NCBI GenBank assembly: GCA_013426755.1 | Contig: AP019861.1 | Coordinates: forward strand, 310,001-374,000 | DNA: 64,000 bases | Direction: 5' to 3' | Source of the DNA: Spirochaetota bacterium | Lineage (GTDB): Bacteria; Spirochaetota; UBA12135; COTS27 | Shown: positions 16,864-26,204 of the stretch, one piece after another | Position numbering within the stretch: position 1 is the first letter of the stretch | How the letters are laid out: each line of letters begins with the position of its first letter | Program-made: the position numbers and the translations under genes | Notes under the pieces: model-generated | Told to the model about the DNA's origin: nothing | Databases searched by the model: none | Seen by the model: only the letters and a program-made list of their open reading frames with translations

Positions 16864-17859
16864 TCAGTGGTTATACCCTGGTTCAATGTAAACAGGACGA
16901 AGAGTTGTGTAGGTTGTTTTTAGGTTGAAGAGATTGTAGAGATGTTCATGATAAAAGAGCGTGATGAGATTTTCTTTTAATAGTGAAGTAGGTGCGGTTG
17001 GCAAAGATGGAAGTTCTATTATTTTAAAGTCTTTATTTTTAGCAGTCGCTGATCTTTCGTTAGTGCTTGTTGGGTTAGAAAGTAGGTGGTATTTTTGTAA
17101 TCGATGAATTGCTAAGTTAAGCGAAGTATCACTTTTTATCACCATGTTAATAGGCTCGGTAGGGTGGCTGCGTAGCGATTGCAATTGATTTTGGATGTTG
17201 GCAGAGAGTTTTTTTAGGGGTTCTGTGGTTGTTATTTCATAGGGTGTTCCTAAGGGACTGGGAATTAACTTAGGAAGTGGACGCAAAAATTGGGTGGCTG
17301 TTTCTGTATTAAAATGTGAGGTATTTTTGTAATGGGAAGTTGTCCTAGTTGCTATGGGTTTTAGCTTTGATGGGATGGGCTGCAATTTAAAATACTGTAT
17401 CAAGTTCGTATTTTGGGGGCTTTTAATGATAAGTGCTAAAATAGTAGTGGCTTTTATATTTGAATGTTCGGGTGATTTAGCCAGTTCATAGCTGGCAGCT
17501 AGGGCTAGGGGAAGAAAGTTAGAACAGGCATAAACATTAATGTGTGGATGAATGAAATTGATCGTTTGGGCGGTGATAAGAATAGTGCGCGTGGTTGTAA
17601 AATAATTTGGGCCTGTCAGGATTCCTAGTGCGTCGAGGTCTTTGATGGAAATGTTAGCTAGTGTAAAAATTTCATGGAGCCAGGAAAGCATGTTGCGTGA
17701 GAGGTCTGTAACAACAAAAGTTTTAGCAATGATCTTAGCTTGGCTGGTCTCAGTAGACGAGTCATTGCTAGCTTGCTTGCTAGGTAGGTTCAGTGCTAGG
17801 ATAATGTTAAGATATTCTTTATTCCCCTCTTTTATAGCGTACCATGTTAAGAAAGTCAT
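16864..17859 (-). CDS. tsaB: Divergent TsaB-like protein (t6A tRNA modification)
   Basis: TsaB is the scaffold partner of TsaD in making threonylcarbamoyladenosine at position 37 of ANN-decoding tRNAs. Evidence is the stretch LDALGILTGPNYFTTTRTIL followed by ITAQTINFIHPHINVYACSN, which fits the family block DAIAVGxGPGSFTGLRIGxxxAKGLA...VSSLEALA. Before it, NMLSWLHEIFTLANISIKDL fits the preceding helix. The protein is 331 aa against about 230 usual, with Thr/Asn/Ser-rich insertions after residue 150. The GPGSFTGLR core is changed to GPNYFTTTR. I call it TsaB-like rather than certain; a decayed or specialised ASKHA protein is the alternative. It sits between xseA and the antiporter gene. Confidence 0.6.
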   Translation of the reverse strand: MTFLTWYAIKEGNKEYLNIILALNLPSKQASNDSSTETSQAKIIAKTFVVTDLSRNMLSWLHEIFTLANISIKDLDALGILTGPNYFTTTRTILITAQTINFIHPHINVYACSNFLPLALAASYELAKSPEHSNIKATTILALIIKSPQNTNLIQYFKLQPIPSKLKPIATRTTSHYKNTSHFNTETATQFLRPLPKLIPSPLGTPYEITTTEPLKKLSANIQNQLQSLRSHPTEPINMVIKSDTSLNLAIHRLQKYHLLSNPTSTNERSATAKNKDFKIIELPSLPTAPTSLLKENLITLFYHEHLYNLFNLKTTYTTLRPVYIEPGYNH

Positions 17860-17950
17860 GTGTCATTTGGAAGTCATATACACGGGATGAATAAAAACAT
17901 TGCGTGAATAAAGTAAAAAGCGGTGTTGTTTTTTAGTATTATTGAAGTTA

Positions 17951-19225
17951 TTAGCGGATATCGGCTGTGTGGGTGTCGTCTTGGAAGATAAGCGTGATGC
18001 GATCGGATTTTTTGAGGGCAGCTGCGTGAGTTATTCGGGTTTTGTCTTTCTCGATAGCTGCGTATCCGCGTTTTAAGATCTGCTGTGGTGCTAGAGAGGA
18101 AAGCAATTGATTTAATCTCGAGAGTTCATTGCGCGAGGTTTGGACTAGGGCATTGAGATTGCGAGTGCAGGCGTAACGTAGGAGGCGTAATTGGTGGTGG
18201 TGCGTGTTTATTTTATTTTTTAGTAAAGACTGCAGTTTGTATGGAGCAGCTCTATCTATTTCATAGGTTAGGGTACGTAGTTTCATTCTGATCTGTTCAT
18301 GGGCTACCATTCTTAATGCGAGGATGTTTTCTATCCAGCGGGCGCGGTTTTTAAGAAGGTGTTCTGCTGCTGCTGTGGGTGTCGAGGTGCGATAATCTGC
18401 TGCTTCATCCGTAAAAACCCAATCGGTTTCATGGCCAATGGCTGAGATGATAGGAATAGTACTCAAAGCAACAGCGCGGACAACAGCGGGATTATTAAAA
18501 ACAGCCAATTCCTCTATACTGCCGCCACCACGGGCTAGGACGAGAATATCTGCCAATCCTTCTTTATGAGCGCATTTGATCTGCTTGACAATCCCGCTAG
18601 CAGCGTCGCTTCCTTGCACTGGGGTATCATAAAGGGTGAGGGCAAAAGTTCCGTAGACGTGCTTGGCGGCTTTATTGAAAGCATTGAGCATATCGGAAAT
18701 GACTGCTCCTGTCGAGGACGTGATAATACCAATATGGGTGGCACTGAGTGGGAGGGGTTGTTTGTGCTCGGGAGCAAATAAACCTTCTTTGATAAACTTT
18801 TCACGTTGCGCTAGAAAAGCAAGCTGCAGATCACCTACACCTATCGAACGAATTTCTTGAATTAACAATTGACAACTTCCACGTTTTTCGTAAAACGTTA
18901 ATGAACCTAAGCATTCGACAATAGTCCCTGCTACGATGTTTGCTTTTAAAGCGGGATTTCTGACTAGTTGTGATTTGAAAACGGTTGCTTGTAGGAGCGC
19001 GTGCTCGTCTTTGAGTTTAAAGTATATGTGACCGAGTGCAGACTCGGCTAGATCTGAGATCTCTCCTTTGATCCAGATCGATGTAAAATTAGATCGAATA
19101 ATGCTCGTGAGGCTTTTAGTGAACTCACTTACCGTAAAGATAAAAGGACTTTCAAACTCTTCGGCAAGTGCTTGGTCACTGGGTGTCAAGTCTTCTTCAT
19201 TGGGATCAGCATATGTAGATAACAT
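17951..19225 (-). CDS. xseA: Exodeoxyribonuclease VII large subunit
   Basis: XseA is the catalytic subunit of the ATP-independent single-strand-specific exonuclease used in mismatch repair and recombination. Its 424 residues include an N-terminal OB-fold (FTVSEFTKSLTSII and IWIKGEISDL from about residue 30, then GHIYFKLKD) and the central catalytic domain with ITSSTGAVISDML, ARGGGSIEELAVFN, and AIGHETDWVFTDEAADYRTS followed by TPTAAAEHLL. It then has the basic C-terminal coiled region and the RGYA motif near the end. All main motifs are intact. The small subunit xseB usually follows xseA, but here the next gene is the TsaB-like gene and no xseB-sized frame is seen nearby. Confidence 0.96.
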   Translation of the reverse strand: MLSTYADPNEEDLTPSDQALAEEFESPFIFTVSEFTKSLTSIIRSNFTSIWIKGEISDLAESALGHIYFKLKDEHALLQATVFKSQLVRNPALKANIVAGTIVECLGSLTFYEKRGSCQLLIQEIRSIGVGDLQLAFLAQREKFIKEGLFAPEHKQPLPLSATHIGIITSSTGAVISDMLNAFNKAAKHVYGTFALTLYDTPVQGSDAASGIVKQIKCAHKEGLADILVLARGGGSIEELAVFNNPAVVRAVALSTIPIISAIGHETDWVFTDEAADYRTSTPTAAAEHLLKNRARWIENILALRMVAHEQIRMKLRTLTYEIDRAAPYKLQSLLKNKINTHHHQLRLLRYACTRNLNALVQTSRNELSRLNQLLSSLAPQQILKRGYAAIEKDKTRITHAAALKKSDRITLIFQDDTHTADIR

Positions 19226-19420
19226 GGTTGCAATTTCAATGTTTTATGATGGAGTAGGTTTTTTTAGCCGGGTAGTCCTAATATTCCAATGGTCTAATGT
19301 TATAACGGCATATCCTACAATGGCATAATCCTTAGTAGCCTATAATAGAGTTGTTACGGAGGAGTTGTTACGGAGCTGATGGAAGGAGAATGTACTAGGA
19401 GCAGGAAGGAGAGGAAATTT

Positions 19421-22400
19421 TTACTTAATAGGATTTAATTTAAGGAAGGGGAAGCCATTATTGATATCAGGGCGTAGTTGCCAGATATTGTTAAAATCCC
19501 AATTTTGAAATGTACTGGCTTTTTTTAATGACGGGACATTGGTACCTCTATTTCCTCTAAGCGAGCGAGCTTTTTTCTTTTCTGTAAGTTCAATATTAAA
19601 ATTTTTGATGGGGTCAATGGCTCTAAAACTATAAAAGTTATTTTTAAGTGTATTGCTCCCTTCGGTGCGTCCTGCGATACCTCCAAAATCTTTCAATTGG
19701 GAAGTATCATCTTTATCTGGAGTGGGGATAATCGCTCCGCGTACGTAACTGTTGAGAATGAAGCTATTGCTACCTATGATGCCCGTGATGCCGCCTACAT
19801 TGTTACGTGCTCTGAGGCGGCTTTCACTATAAGTGTTGTTGATTTTGCTTTTATTTAAGGTGGTGCCTGAGATGCCGCCTGCGGAAGTGATAGCGATGAT
19901 CTTACTGACTGTGTAAGAATTTAGAATTTCGCTGGCGCTGATAGTCCCTGAGATGCCGCCTACTTTTCTAACGCCCATGATTTGAGATGTTGAAGAGGTG
20001 CGATTAACGGAGCTTTGCAGTAGTGATCCTGCTACACCGCCAATATTGTTACGTCCTTGTACGGCGTTTTGAGTGCTGCTCTGGTCGATGCTAATATCAA
20101 TGCCACGGCCGATCAATCCTCCGATATCGTTAACACCAGATATTTTAGCAAATGATTTAGAATTAACAATCTTTACGCCACTGTAAATTCTACCTCCGAG
20201 TCCGCCAACGGTGTCTTTTCCGATCACTTCGCCATGACTTCTGACATTGCTGATAACGGTATTGCCGCTGATGCGTCCAGCAATACTGCCTATCTGATCA
20301 CTTCCTTTGACCCTGCCATAAAAAACAATGCGGCTTATAACAGAAGCGCCAGTGATCTTCCCGGCGAGACCGCCTGTGAAATTCCCACCCGTAATTCCTA
20401 GTTTGCTAGTACGAATGACAACATCACGGATAGTTGCATCTTTAATTGTACCGAACATGCCAGAACTTCTGGAAGTGTTTTGGAGCATTGTAAAGTTATT
20501 GAGGGTTAAATTTTGTCCGTAAAATTTACCGGTGAAGGGGTTGTTATCATTTCCAATGGGAGTAAACGTCACGTTGGCGAGATTGAGATTCTTCATAACG
20601 GTGTAAGTTCCTGAGAGCGGAAATTGGGGACTTTTACCTATTTGGGTTAGTGCCTGCGGCGAGGTGATTTTTATAAAATTTTCTTGCTGCAGTTGTCTTT
20701 TGAAAGTGTCAACGGTCTTAGCGGTTGTTGTATTGACAATATTCACGGTCAATGTAAGTTTGCCCGCACCTAGGTCGCTTATATCAAGTTTCTGCGTTAT
20801 TGTGGCTGTATTGATATCAGCTTGACCTGTTACATTTGGGGTTGTTTTGTCGTTGTCTGCTAGTATGTAGCGATAGCTCAGTTTATTTTCTTTAAGAAAA
20901 TCAATGCTCGCTACAAAAAGCGTGAATGAAAGATTGTTAGGGTCTCTGGCTGTGATGAGACGACGACTCAATTCTAATGAGAAGCCTTTTGTTTTGAATG
21001 ATGCTGGGGGCGAAACATTGCTAGCCCCGTAGGTGTCTGAGGCAATGATTTTCCAGAAATACTCTTGCTTGGGTCTGAATTCTAAGTCTTTGAGTATAAA
21101 TTTGTAATTAGAGAGGGGTCTGCTTTTAAAGAGTGCTTGTTCTGGGGTTAAATTTTCAATACGGGTATCGACGAGAACAGTATAAGTTTCATCATTTTCT
21201 AGATATGAAGGTTTGCTCCATGTGAAGGAGACGCCTTTTCTATAAGAAACTTCTGGGTTGACTAATGACGTATCGGGGTCAATGGCAATGGGAGTAAGCG
21301 GAGTAGGTGCTTTGGGTGGAATATTTTTTCCCGTGATGAATCGATAGGTGGAAGAACTCGTAGCTGACTTACCATCTGTGGCTACGATTTTCCAGAAATA
21401 TTGGGTGCGGGGGACTAGATTTTTAGCGGAGACAATGTGACTGGGTTCTTTAATATCAGTGGCAATTACAGCCGTCTTTTCTTCTAAGTAAATATCATCT
21501 TCTGTACGAGAGAGGTAAACATTGTAAGAGATCGGGTCACCGTCTAGGTCTGTGCTCGCTTCCCATGACAATAAAACACCATTGATACGTGGGAGATCAT
21601 CCATGCCTTTTAGCGGATAGGTCAGTTTGGGGCGTGTGGGTGCGTTGTTTGTTGTTGTGAAACTTGACAATGCCGAGATGAATTGCGGTGGTTGTTGCTT
21701 GGGAGGTGATTTGGATTGGGAAGGAGTGTTAGGTGTGGTTGTTCCGTTTATTTTCCAGTAGTAGGTTGTTTTTGTATTGAGTTGGGTTGTGACGGTGTAA
21801 TTTGTTTGAGTTATGTTCTCAGCGAGCAGCGCCTCTGTTTTTTCTAAGACCGTAGCGCGCTCATTGGTGCTTAGGTAGATGTTATAGTATAGGGGGTCTT
21901 CTGCAGGAGTAAAATCTTGAGGAGGATTCCACTCGAGATCAAATGGCAAAAGACCATTGATGCTTCCACTGTTATTAAGCGGCGTTAAGATCGTAATAGG
22001 TGTTCTTTCGTAAATCGTTATGAAATCTGTTATCGGAGCGACGCGGTCGGAAAAGGTATCACTTGCTTTTACCGTCCAGTAATAGGTGGTATTAGGAGCG
22101 AGCCATCTATGGGGAATAGTGTATTGTGGGTTCTTTAATTGGATCACTTGCAAGATATTGATTTTTTTGAATTCTTCTTTATTGGAAGCGGGAACACGGA
22201 TAGCATTACGGATCGCTTTAAGATCACTAGATAGGTAAAGGAAATATGAAATAGGATCATTGTCCGCATCTACACTAGGCGTCCAGTTAAATTTTGATCC
22301 ACGACTACTGTCGAGATTGATCGAGGCACTGACGGTAGGGTTTAGGATTGAAAAATCGCTGGGCGCATTATTGGTAACGGTTGTGAATGTAAAAGAACTG

Positions 22401-23557
22401 CTTGCAGCTGTGTCATAACCGTCGCTGGCTATAACTTTCCAATTAAATGATGTTTCTGGATTGAGTTTTTTAGCGTTGATGGTATAAAAGGGTTGGGTTG
22501 TCCTAGCTTCAATGATAGGAGCGATTTGAGAATTGGCTTTGTCTGTGACTGGAACGTCTGGCTTATTACCAGCGGTGGTACTGCTATCATAGACGAGGAC
22601 TTTGTAAGAAATGGGATCATTGTCTGTATTGGTGCTTGGTTTCCAGGTTAATTTTAAATTTTTATTGCGTTCGATGGTGGTTGTTTGATCGGTAGGGTAG
22701 ACTAACGCGGGAGGGGTTGGAGGCGCGTTGGGATAAAAGGTGATACTGAGTGTTCTAGTAGAGCGAATGCCTTGTCTTCTCCCGCGAACGACGTATTTTC
22801 GGGTGGTGGTTTTAAGGGCTGTTTTATTTGGATTTAACGTAAGAGACCCGTCTGCGTTGAGATAAACGTATTTATCGATGGGTGAGATACTGTAAAAAAC
22901 ATTGCCTCTAGCAGAGCCTTTAGTTGAGGGTGCTTTGATGGTTATATTGCGTTGTTTTGTTTTGAAGCGATACTTATATTTGTCGTATCTGAATGAAAAC
23001 GTAGGTTTTTCAAAGCGACTGGAAATGGTATAGTGTTCGTTATTTGTTTTATTTTCTGCTATGATGATGAGTGGCAATTGCCGTCCTTCGAAGAAACCTT
23101 TGGCTAGAAATAAAGTGAGATTGGTTTGATCGCGAATGACCTGTCCATTAACAACTATGCTCGCTCCTTCTGGCAAAGCTAGATCAATAATAAACTTTGT
23201 TTTAGCATTGATAACTGCGTTGGGATTGAGGTCTGCGGCGGTTAGGGATAGGGCTATGGTTTTTTTTTCGTTGTCGATGGCAAAGTTGACGTCTCCTGTA
23301 ATAAAGGGGTTTCTTGCCCCAGAAAGCGTAAAAAGTAAAATGTCGGTGCTGTCAGAAAATTCTTGTTGGATGTTTCTTTGTCCGATTGTACTTGTACAGC
23401 TCAGCAGTACAATAAGTACTAGGAATGTGCTTATTAAGGCACTGATGATAGAGGAGGGACTCCGTTGGAAACGATGTGCTGTTGTTAAATGTTTTTCTGA
23501 AGAACAAACACGTGAATGCAATGCGGCAATGGTATTATTTTTGAGATTTGAATTCAT
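19421..23557 (-). CDS. Giant surface lipoprotein with FN3-like modules and GLUG repeats
   Basis: This is a 1378-aa exported protein. A long n-region (about 34 residues) precedes a hydrophobic stretch ending in LLSC with Cys54, a lipobox. Domains seen: an N-terminal beta region (about 55-275); about five fibronectin-III-like modules starting near 279, 395, 515, 639 and 745, each with a WxPSxDxDxDPISYxVYxS type start and a TxYxWKVxASDG-type end; another beta region (about 865-980); and a run of GLUG motifs at about 1000-1300 (GGLAGKI, GSIAGRI, GGLGGRI, GGLIGRG, GGVAGSL, GGISGT, GGITGI). The C-terminus, with FNNIWQLRPDINNGFPFLKL, is typical of GLUG proteins. It is likely a surface-exposed adhesin-like protein; the ligand is unknown. 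It stands alone with a ~1-kb spacer upstream. Confidence 0.88.
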   Translation of the reverse strand: MNSNLKNNTIAALHSRVCSSEKHLTTAHRFQRSPSSIISALISTFLVLIVLLSCTSTIGQRNIQQEFSDSTDILLFTLSGARNPFITGDVNFAIDNEKKTIALSLTAADLNPNAVINAKTKFIIDLALPEGASIVVNGQVIRDQTNLTLFLAKGFFEGRQLPLIIIAENKTNNEHYTISSRFEKPTFSFRYDKYKYRFKTKQRNITIKAPSTKGSARGNVFYSISPIDKYVYLNADGSLTLNPNKTALKTTTRKYVVRGRRQGIRSTRTLSITFYPNAPPTPPALVYPTDQTTTIERNKNLKLTWKPSTNTDNDPISYKVLVYDSSTTAGNKPDVPVTDKANSQIAPIIEARTTQPFYTINAKKLNPETSFNWKVIASDGYDTAASSSFTFTTVTNNAPSDFSILNPTVSASINLDSSRGSKFNWTPSVDADNDPISYFLYLSSDLKAIRNAIRVPASNKEEFKKINILQVIQLKNPQYTIPHRWLAPNTTYYWTVKASDTFSDRVAPITDFITIYERTPITILTPLNNSGSINGLLPFDLEWNPPQDFTPAEDPLYYNIYLSTNERATVLEKTEALLAENITQTNYTVTTQLNTKTTYYWKINGTTTPNTPSQSKSPPKQQPPQFISALSSFTTTNNAPTRPKLTYPLKGMDDLPRINGVLLSWEASTDLDGDPISYNVYLSRTEDDIYLEEKTAVIATDIKEPSHIVSAKNLVPRTQYFWKIVATDGKSATSSSTYRFITGKNIPPKAPTPLTPIAIDPDTSLVNPEVSYRKGVSFTWSKPSYLENDETYTVLVDTRIENLTPEQALFKSRPLSNYKFILKDLEFRPKQEYFWKIIASDTYGASNVSPPASFKTKGFSLELSRRLITARDPNNLSFTLFVASIDFLKENKLSYRYILADNDKTTPNVTGQADINTATITQKLDISDLGAGKLTLTVNIVNTTTAKTVDTFKRQLQQENFIKITSPQALTQIGKSPQFPLSGTYTVMKNLNLANVTFTPIGNDNNPFTGKFYGQNLTLNNFTMLQNTSRSSGMFGTIKDATIRDVVIRTSKLGITGGNFTGGLAGKITGASVISRIVFYGRVKGSDQIGSIAGRISGNTVISNVRSHGEVIGKDTVGGLGGRIYSGVKIVNSKSFAKISGVNDIGGLIGRGIDISIDQSSTQNAVQGRNNIGGVAGSLLQSSVNRTSSTSQIMGVRKVGGISGTISASEILNSYTVSKIIAITSAGGISGTTLNKSKINNTYSESRLRARNNVGGITGIIGSNSFILNSYVRGAIIPTPDKDDTSQLKDFGGIAGRTEGSNTLKNNFYSFRAIDPIKNFNIELTEKKKARSLRGNRGTNVPSLKKASTFQNWDFNNIWQLRPDINNGFPFLKLNPIK

Positions 23558-24616
23558 TTTTCAATTAAATATCATAAGATTCATAAAACAATCGAGGGTA
23601 TTTAGAGAATTCGCTTTTTTGCTGCGGAGAAAGATCGATCTGGTAGCGAGGGAGACCCCTCCACTAATTATGGCTATTTTATAAATGACTCCCAGTAAAA
23701 TGTGATTTAACTAAGGCAGTATCACTCCTTTAGACTCTATATACACCTATATTCACGTATATTCTATAATGGTTATATGATTAAAAACGGGTTTTTTTAA
23801 TAAAAGTTTAATGAACATTTGCCTAGGATAATTTACGCGAGATAAAATGAAGGAGAAAAGCAAAAATACCACATGATCTGTAGAATCAAACTTATTATCT
23901 AAGATTTATATGACGATAGTAAAAACAAATGGGAGAATGGCATATGGGAAGGAAGACTTTGCATTGGGAATCTCCATATTAGAAAACTTGGTATTATTCG
24001 ATAAAAAACACTGAAAATAACGTATCTACTGTTAACATATCTACTGCAGCTGGCTCAATGTACGACCTGTCGATCTCAATCATTCTAACATGTTTTTCTA
24101 AGATCAAGTAAATGATATGTTAATATCCATGTGAATTAGCAAATTTAAGGTCTAAAGTGAACATTTCTTTAAATATATGTGCATAGAGTGTTAGATTGTC
24201 TGTGATTTCGAAGCGTGAAGTTCAGAGTGCATATTATAATTTTCAATTACAAAAAATCGTAAAAAGAGCTACAAATCACAAAAAAACCACGAATGGTATA
24301 GAAAGGCTAATAGCTGCAGTGAGTTTGCAGTGATGATCTAGTATAAAGACTATGTGAAGGTTATGAATGGTTACAGCTACGTTATATTTTACTTGGGTAT
24401 ATATTGATGACTGGGGTATTTGCCTTAATTAAATAGGGCATCGAAATAAAAAAGCAATTTTATCACAATTAATTATCACAATTAACAATCACGATGTTGG
24501 CACGTAGCCAGTGGAAATAAATTGGATTGGTTAGATGGTCTTTGGTTGCAGTCGTCTGGGATAATCGCAATTGGGAGTAATTGTGACGGATTGTGATTAA
24601 TAAGCGAGATGAAGTT
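23558..24616. other. About 1 kb AT-rich region between divergent genes
   Basis: No convincing gene was found on either strand; the small frames present are short or run antisense to neighbours. It separates the GLUG lipoprotein gene (minus) from fabV (plus), so promoters for both belong here, but no strong -35/-10 pair stands out. A small duplication, TTATCACAATTAATTATCACAATTAA, is visible at about 24462-24487 (written here in two overlapping copies of TTATCACAATTAA). Confidence 0.55.
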
Positions 24617-25837
24617 ATGAGTATGGTTATTAAAGAGCGAATCAAGGGATTTATCTGTGTTACGGCGCATCCTGGCGGATGTCATAAAAATGTGCTAAGC
24701 CAGATCGAAACAATAGAGCGCAGCGCGAAAGTTCCCACCCAGTTTAAAAAAGCGGTTATTATCGGTGGAACAACGGGATATGGTCTTTCTAGTAGAATTG
24801 CGGCAACTTTTGGAGCGGGGTGTGGTACGTTAAATATCTCCCTCGAACGTCCACCGCGCACTGGACGTACGGCTAGTGCGGGATGGTACAATACGGTTGC
24901 TTTTGAACAGATTGCACGAAATAAAGGCTATTTTGCACGCACCCTCAATGCAGATGCGTTTAGCCAGGCGACTAAAGAACGTGCTTGTGAAATAGTTCGC
25001 AGTGAGTTTGGGGACATTGATCTTCTGATATACAGTGTCGCTGCCCCTAAGCGCGTCGATGAAACTACGGGAATATCCTATCAATCTGTCTTAAAACCAA
25101 TTGGAGAACAACTCACGTCTAAAACGGTCAATGTCGCCACACGTGCAATCAGTGACGTAACTATTGCTGCGGCCAGTGAAGCTGAGATTACAGCTACTGT
25201 TAAGGTTATGGGCGGCGAAGATTGGGCTGCTTGGGTGGAAACATTCCTAGCGGCTGGACTTTTAAACAAAAACTTTAAAACCCTTGCCTATTCTTATATA
25301 GGAAGTCCAATTACAGCGGCTATTTATAGAAAAGGAACGATAGGTCGTGCTAAAGACGACCTAGAACAAACGGCTATGCAATTAAATGAAAAACTCGCCG
25401 CATCAAAAATCACTGGCGCCGCCAGTATTTCTGTCAATAAAGCCCTCGTCACACAAGCTTCTTCTGCTATTCCTATCCTTCCGTTATATGTCTCTATTTT
25501 ATACAAGGTCATGAAAGAACACAATCTCCATGAAGATACGACCGCGCAGATAAAACGGCTTTTTTCGCAAATAAGTCGATTAGAACAGGAAAAAACCACA
25601 CATTCGAAGTCACATTCACAGTGGCCTCCGTTATTTAGATTGGATGATTTTGAGCTCAATCCTAGCGTTCAAGCAGAAGTTTCACGCCGGTGGAATGCTG
25701 TCAATGAAGCCAATCTCAGCGACATGGCTGATTTAACGGGGTATTGGAATGATTTTTTAGGTTTGTTTGGTTTTGGCAGGAAAGACATTGATTATGATCT
25801 GGAGGTAGAAGAGAATCTTCCCCTTGATCTGTTTTGA
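24617..25837 (+). CDS. fabV: trans-2-enoyl-CoA/ACP reductase (NADH), FabV/TER family
   Basis: The enzyme reduces the trans-2 double bond of enoyl-ACP or enoyl-CoA with NADH: the last step of the fatty-acid elongation cycle, or crotonyl-CoA to butyryl-CoA as in the Treponema denticola TER enzyme. About 407 residues fits the family. Seen: CVTAHPGGCHKNV near the N-terminus, the nucleotide-binding VIIGGTTGYGLSSRIAATFG, the loop SLERPPRTGRTASAGWYN, and the diagnostic Tyr-x8-Lys in YRKGTIGRAK (Tyr237, Lys246 from ATG 24617; 235 and 244 from ATG 24623). The open frame extends up to a GTG at 24593 but typical members start close to MVIKERIKGF, so ATG 24617 or 24623 is preferred. It is apparently monocistronic. 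Confidence 0.95.
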   Translation: MSMVIKERIKGFICVTAHPGGCHKNVLSQIETIERSAKVPTQFKKAVIIGGTTGYGLSSRIAATFGAGCGTLNISLERPPRTGRTASAGWYNTVAFEQIARNKGYFARTLNADAFSQATKERACEIVRSEFGDIDLLIYSVAAPKRVDETTGISYQSVLKPIGEQLTSKTVNVATRAISDVTIAAASEAEITATVKVMGGEDWAAWVETFLAAGLLNKNFKTLAYSYIGSPITAAIYRKGTIGRAKDDLEQTAMQLNEKLAASKITGAASISVNKALVTQASSAIPILPLYVSILYKVMKEHNLHEDTTAQIKRLFSQISRLEQEKTTHSKSHSQWPPLFRLDDFELNPSVQAEVSRRWNAVNEANLSDMADLTGYWNDFLGLFGFGRKDIDYDLEVEENLPLDLF

Positions 25838-26204
25838 TGAATAAAAACCTTCTGATAAATAAACCTTTTTTGCGGCTAGTTTTCAATCATATCTCAAATA
25901 TTTCAAATATCTCAAATATTTCAAATGCCTCAAATATTTCAAATACCGCAGTCCCAAATACTATACCTTAAGTATCTCAAACACTTCAAATACCGTAATC
26001 TCAAATACTATACCTTAAATATTTCAAATACCCCAAATACCGCAGTCTTAAATACTATACCTTAAATATCTCAAATACCCCCAATACCACATCCCCAATA
26101 CCCCATCTTAAATATTATGTCTCGAATAACCGTATCTCAAACATCTCAAATATCCAAGTGATATATGAACGATATGTTGTAATACTGTAAAAAGTTAGTA
26201 ATAC
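25838..26204. repeat. Degenerate TCTCAAATA/TTTCAAATA repeat tract
   Basis: From about 25885 to 26165 the spacer is almost wholly built from 9-11-bp units of TCAAATATC/TTTCAAATA type. A higher-order copy (ACCGCAGTCCCAAATACTAT followed by ACCTTAAGTATCTCAAA) recurs about three times, near 25945, 25990 and 26038. No gene or hairpin was seen. It lies between fabV and the GNAT gene. Confidence 0.85.

Noticed and set aside
23136..23684. 182-codon plus-strand frame antisense to the GLUG lipoprotein start
   Set aside because: The opposite strand carries a well-supported signal peptide and lipobox; the plus frame has no motif and low-complexity content.
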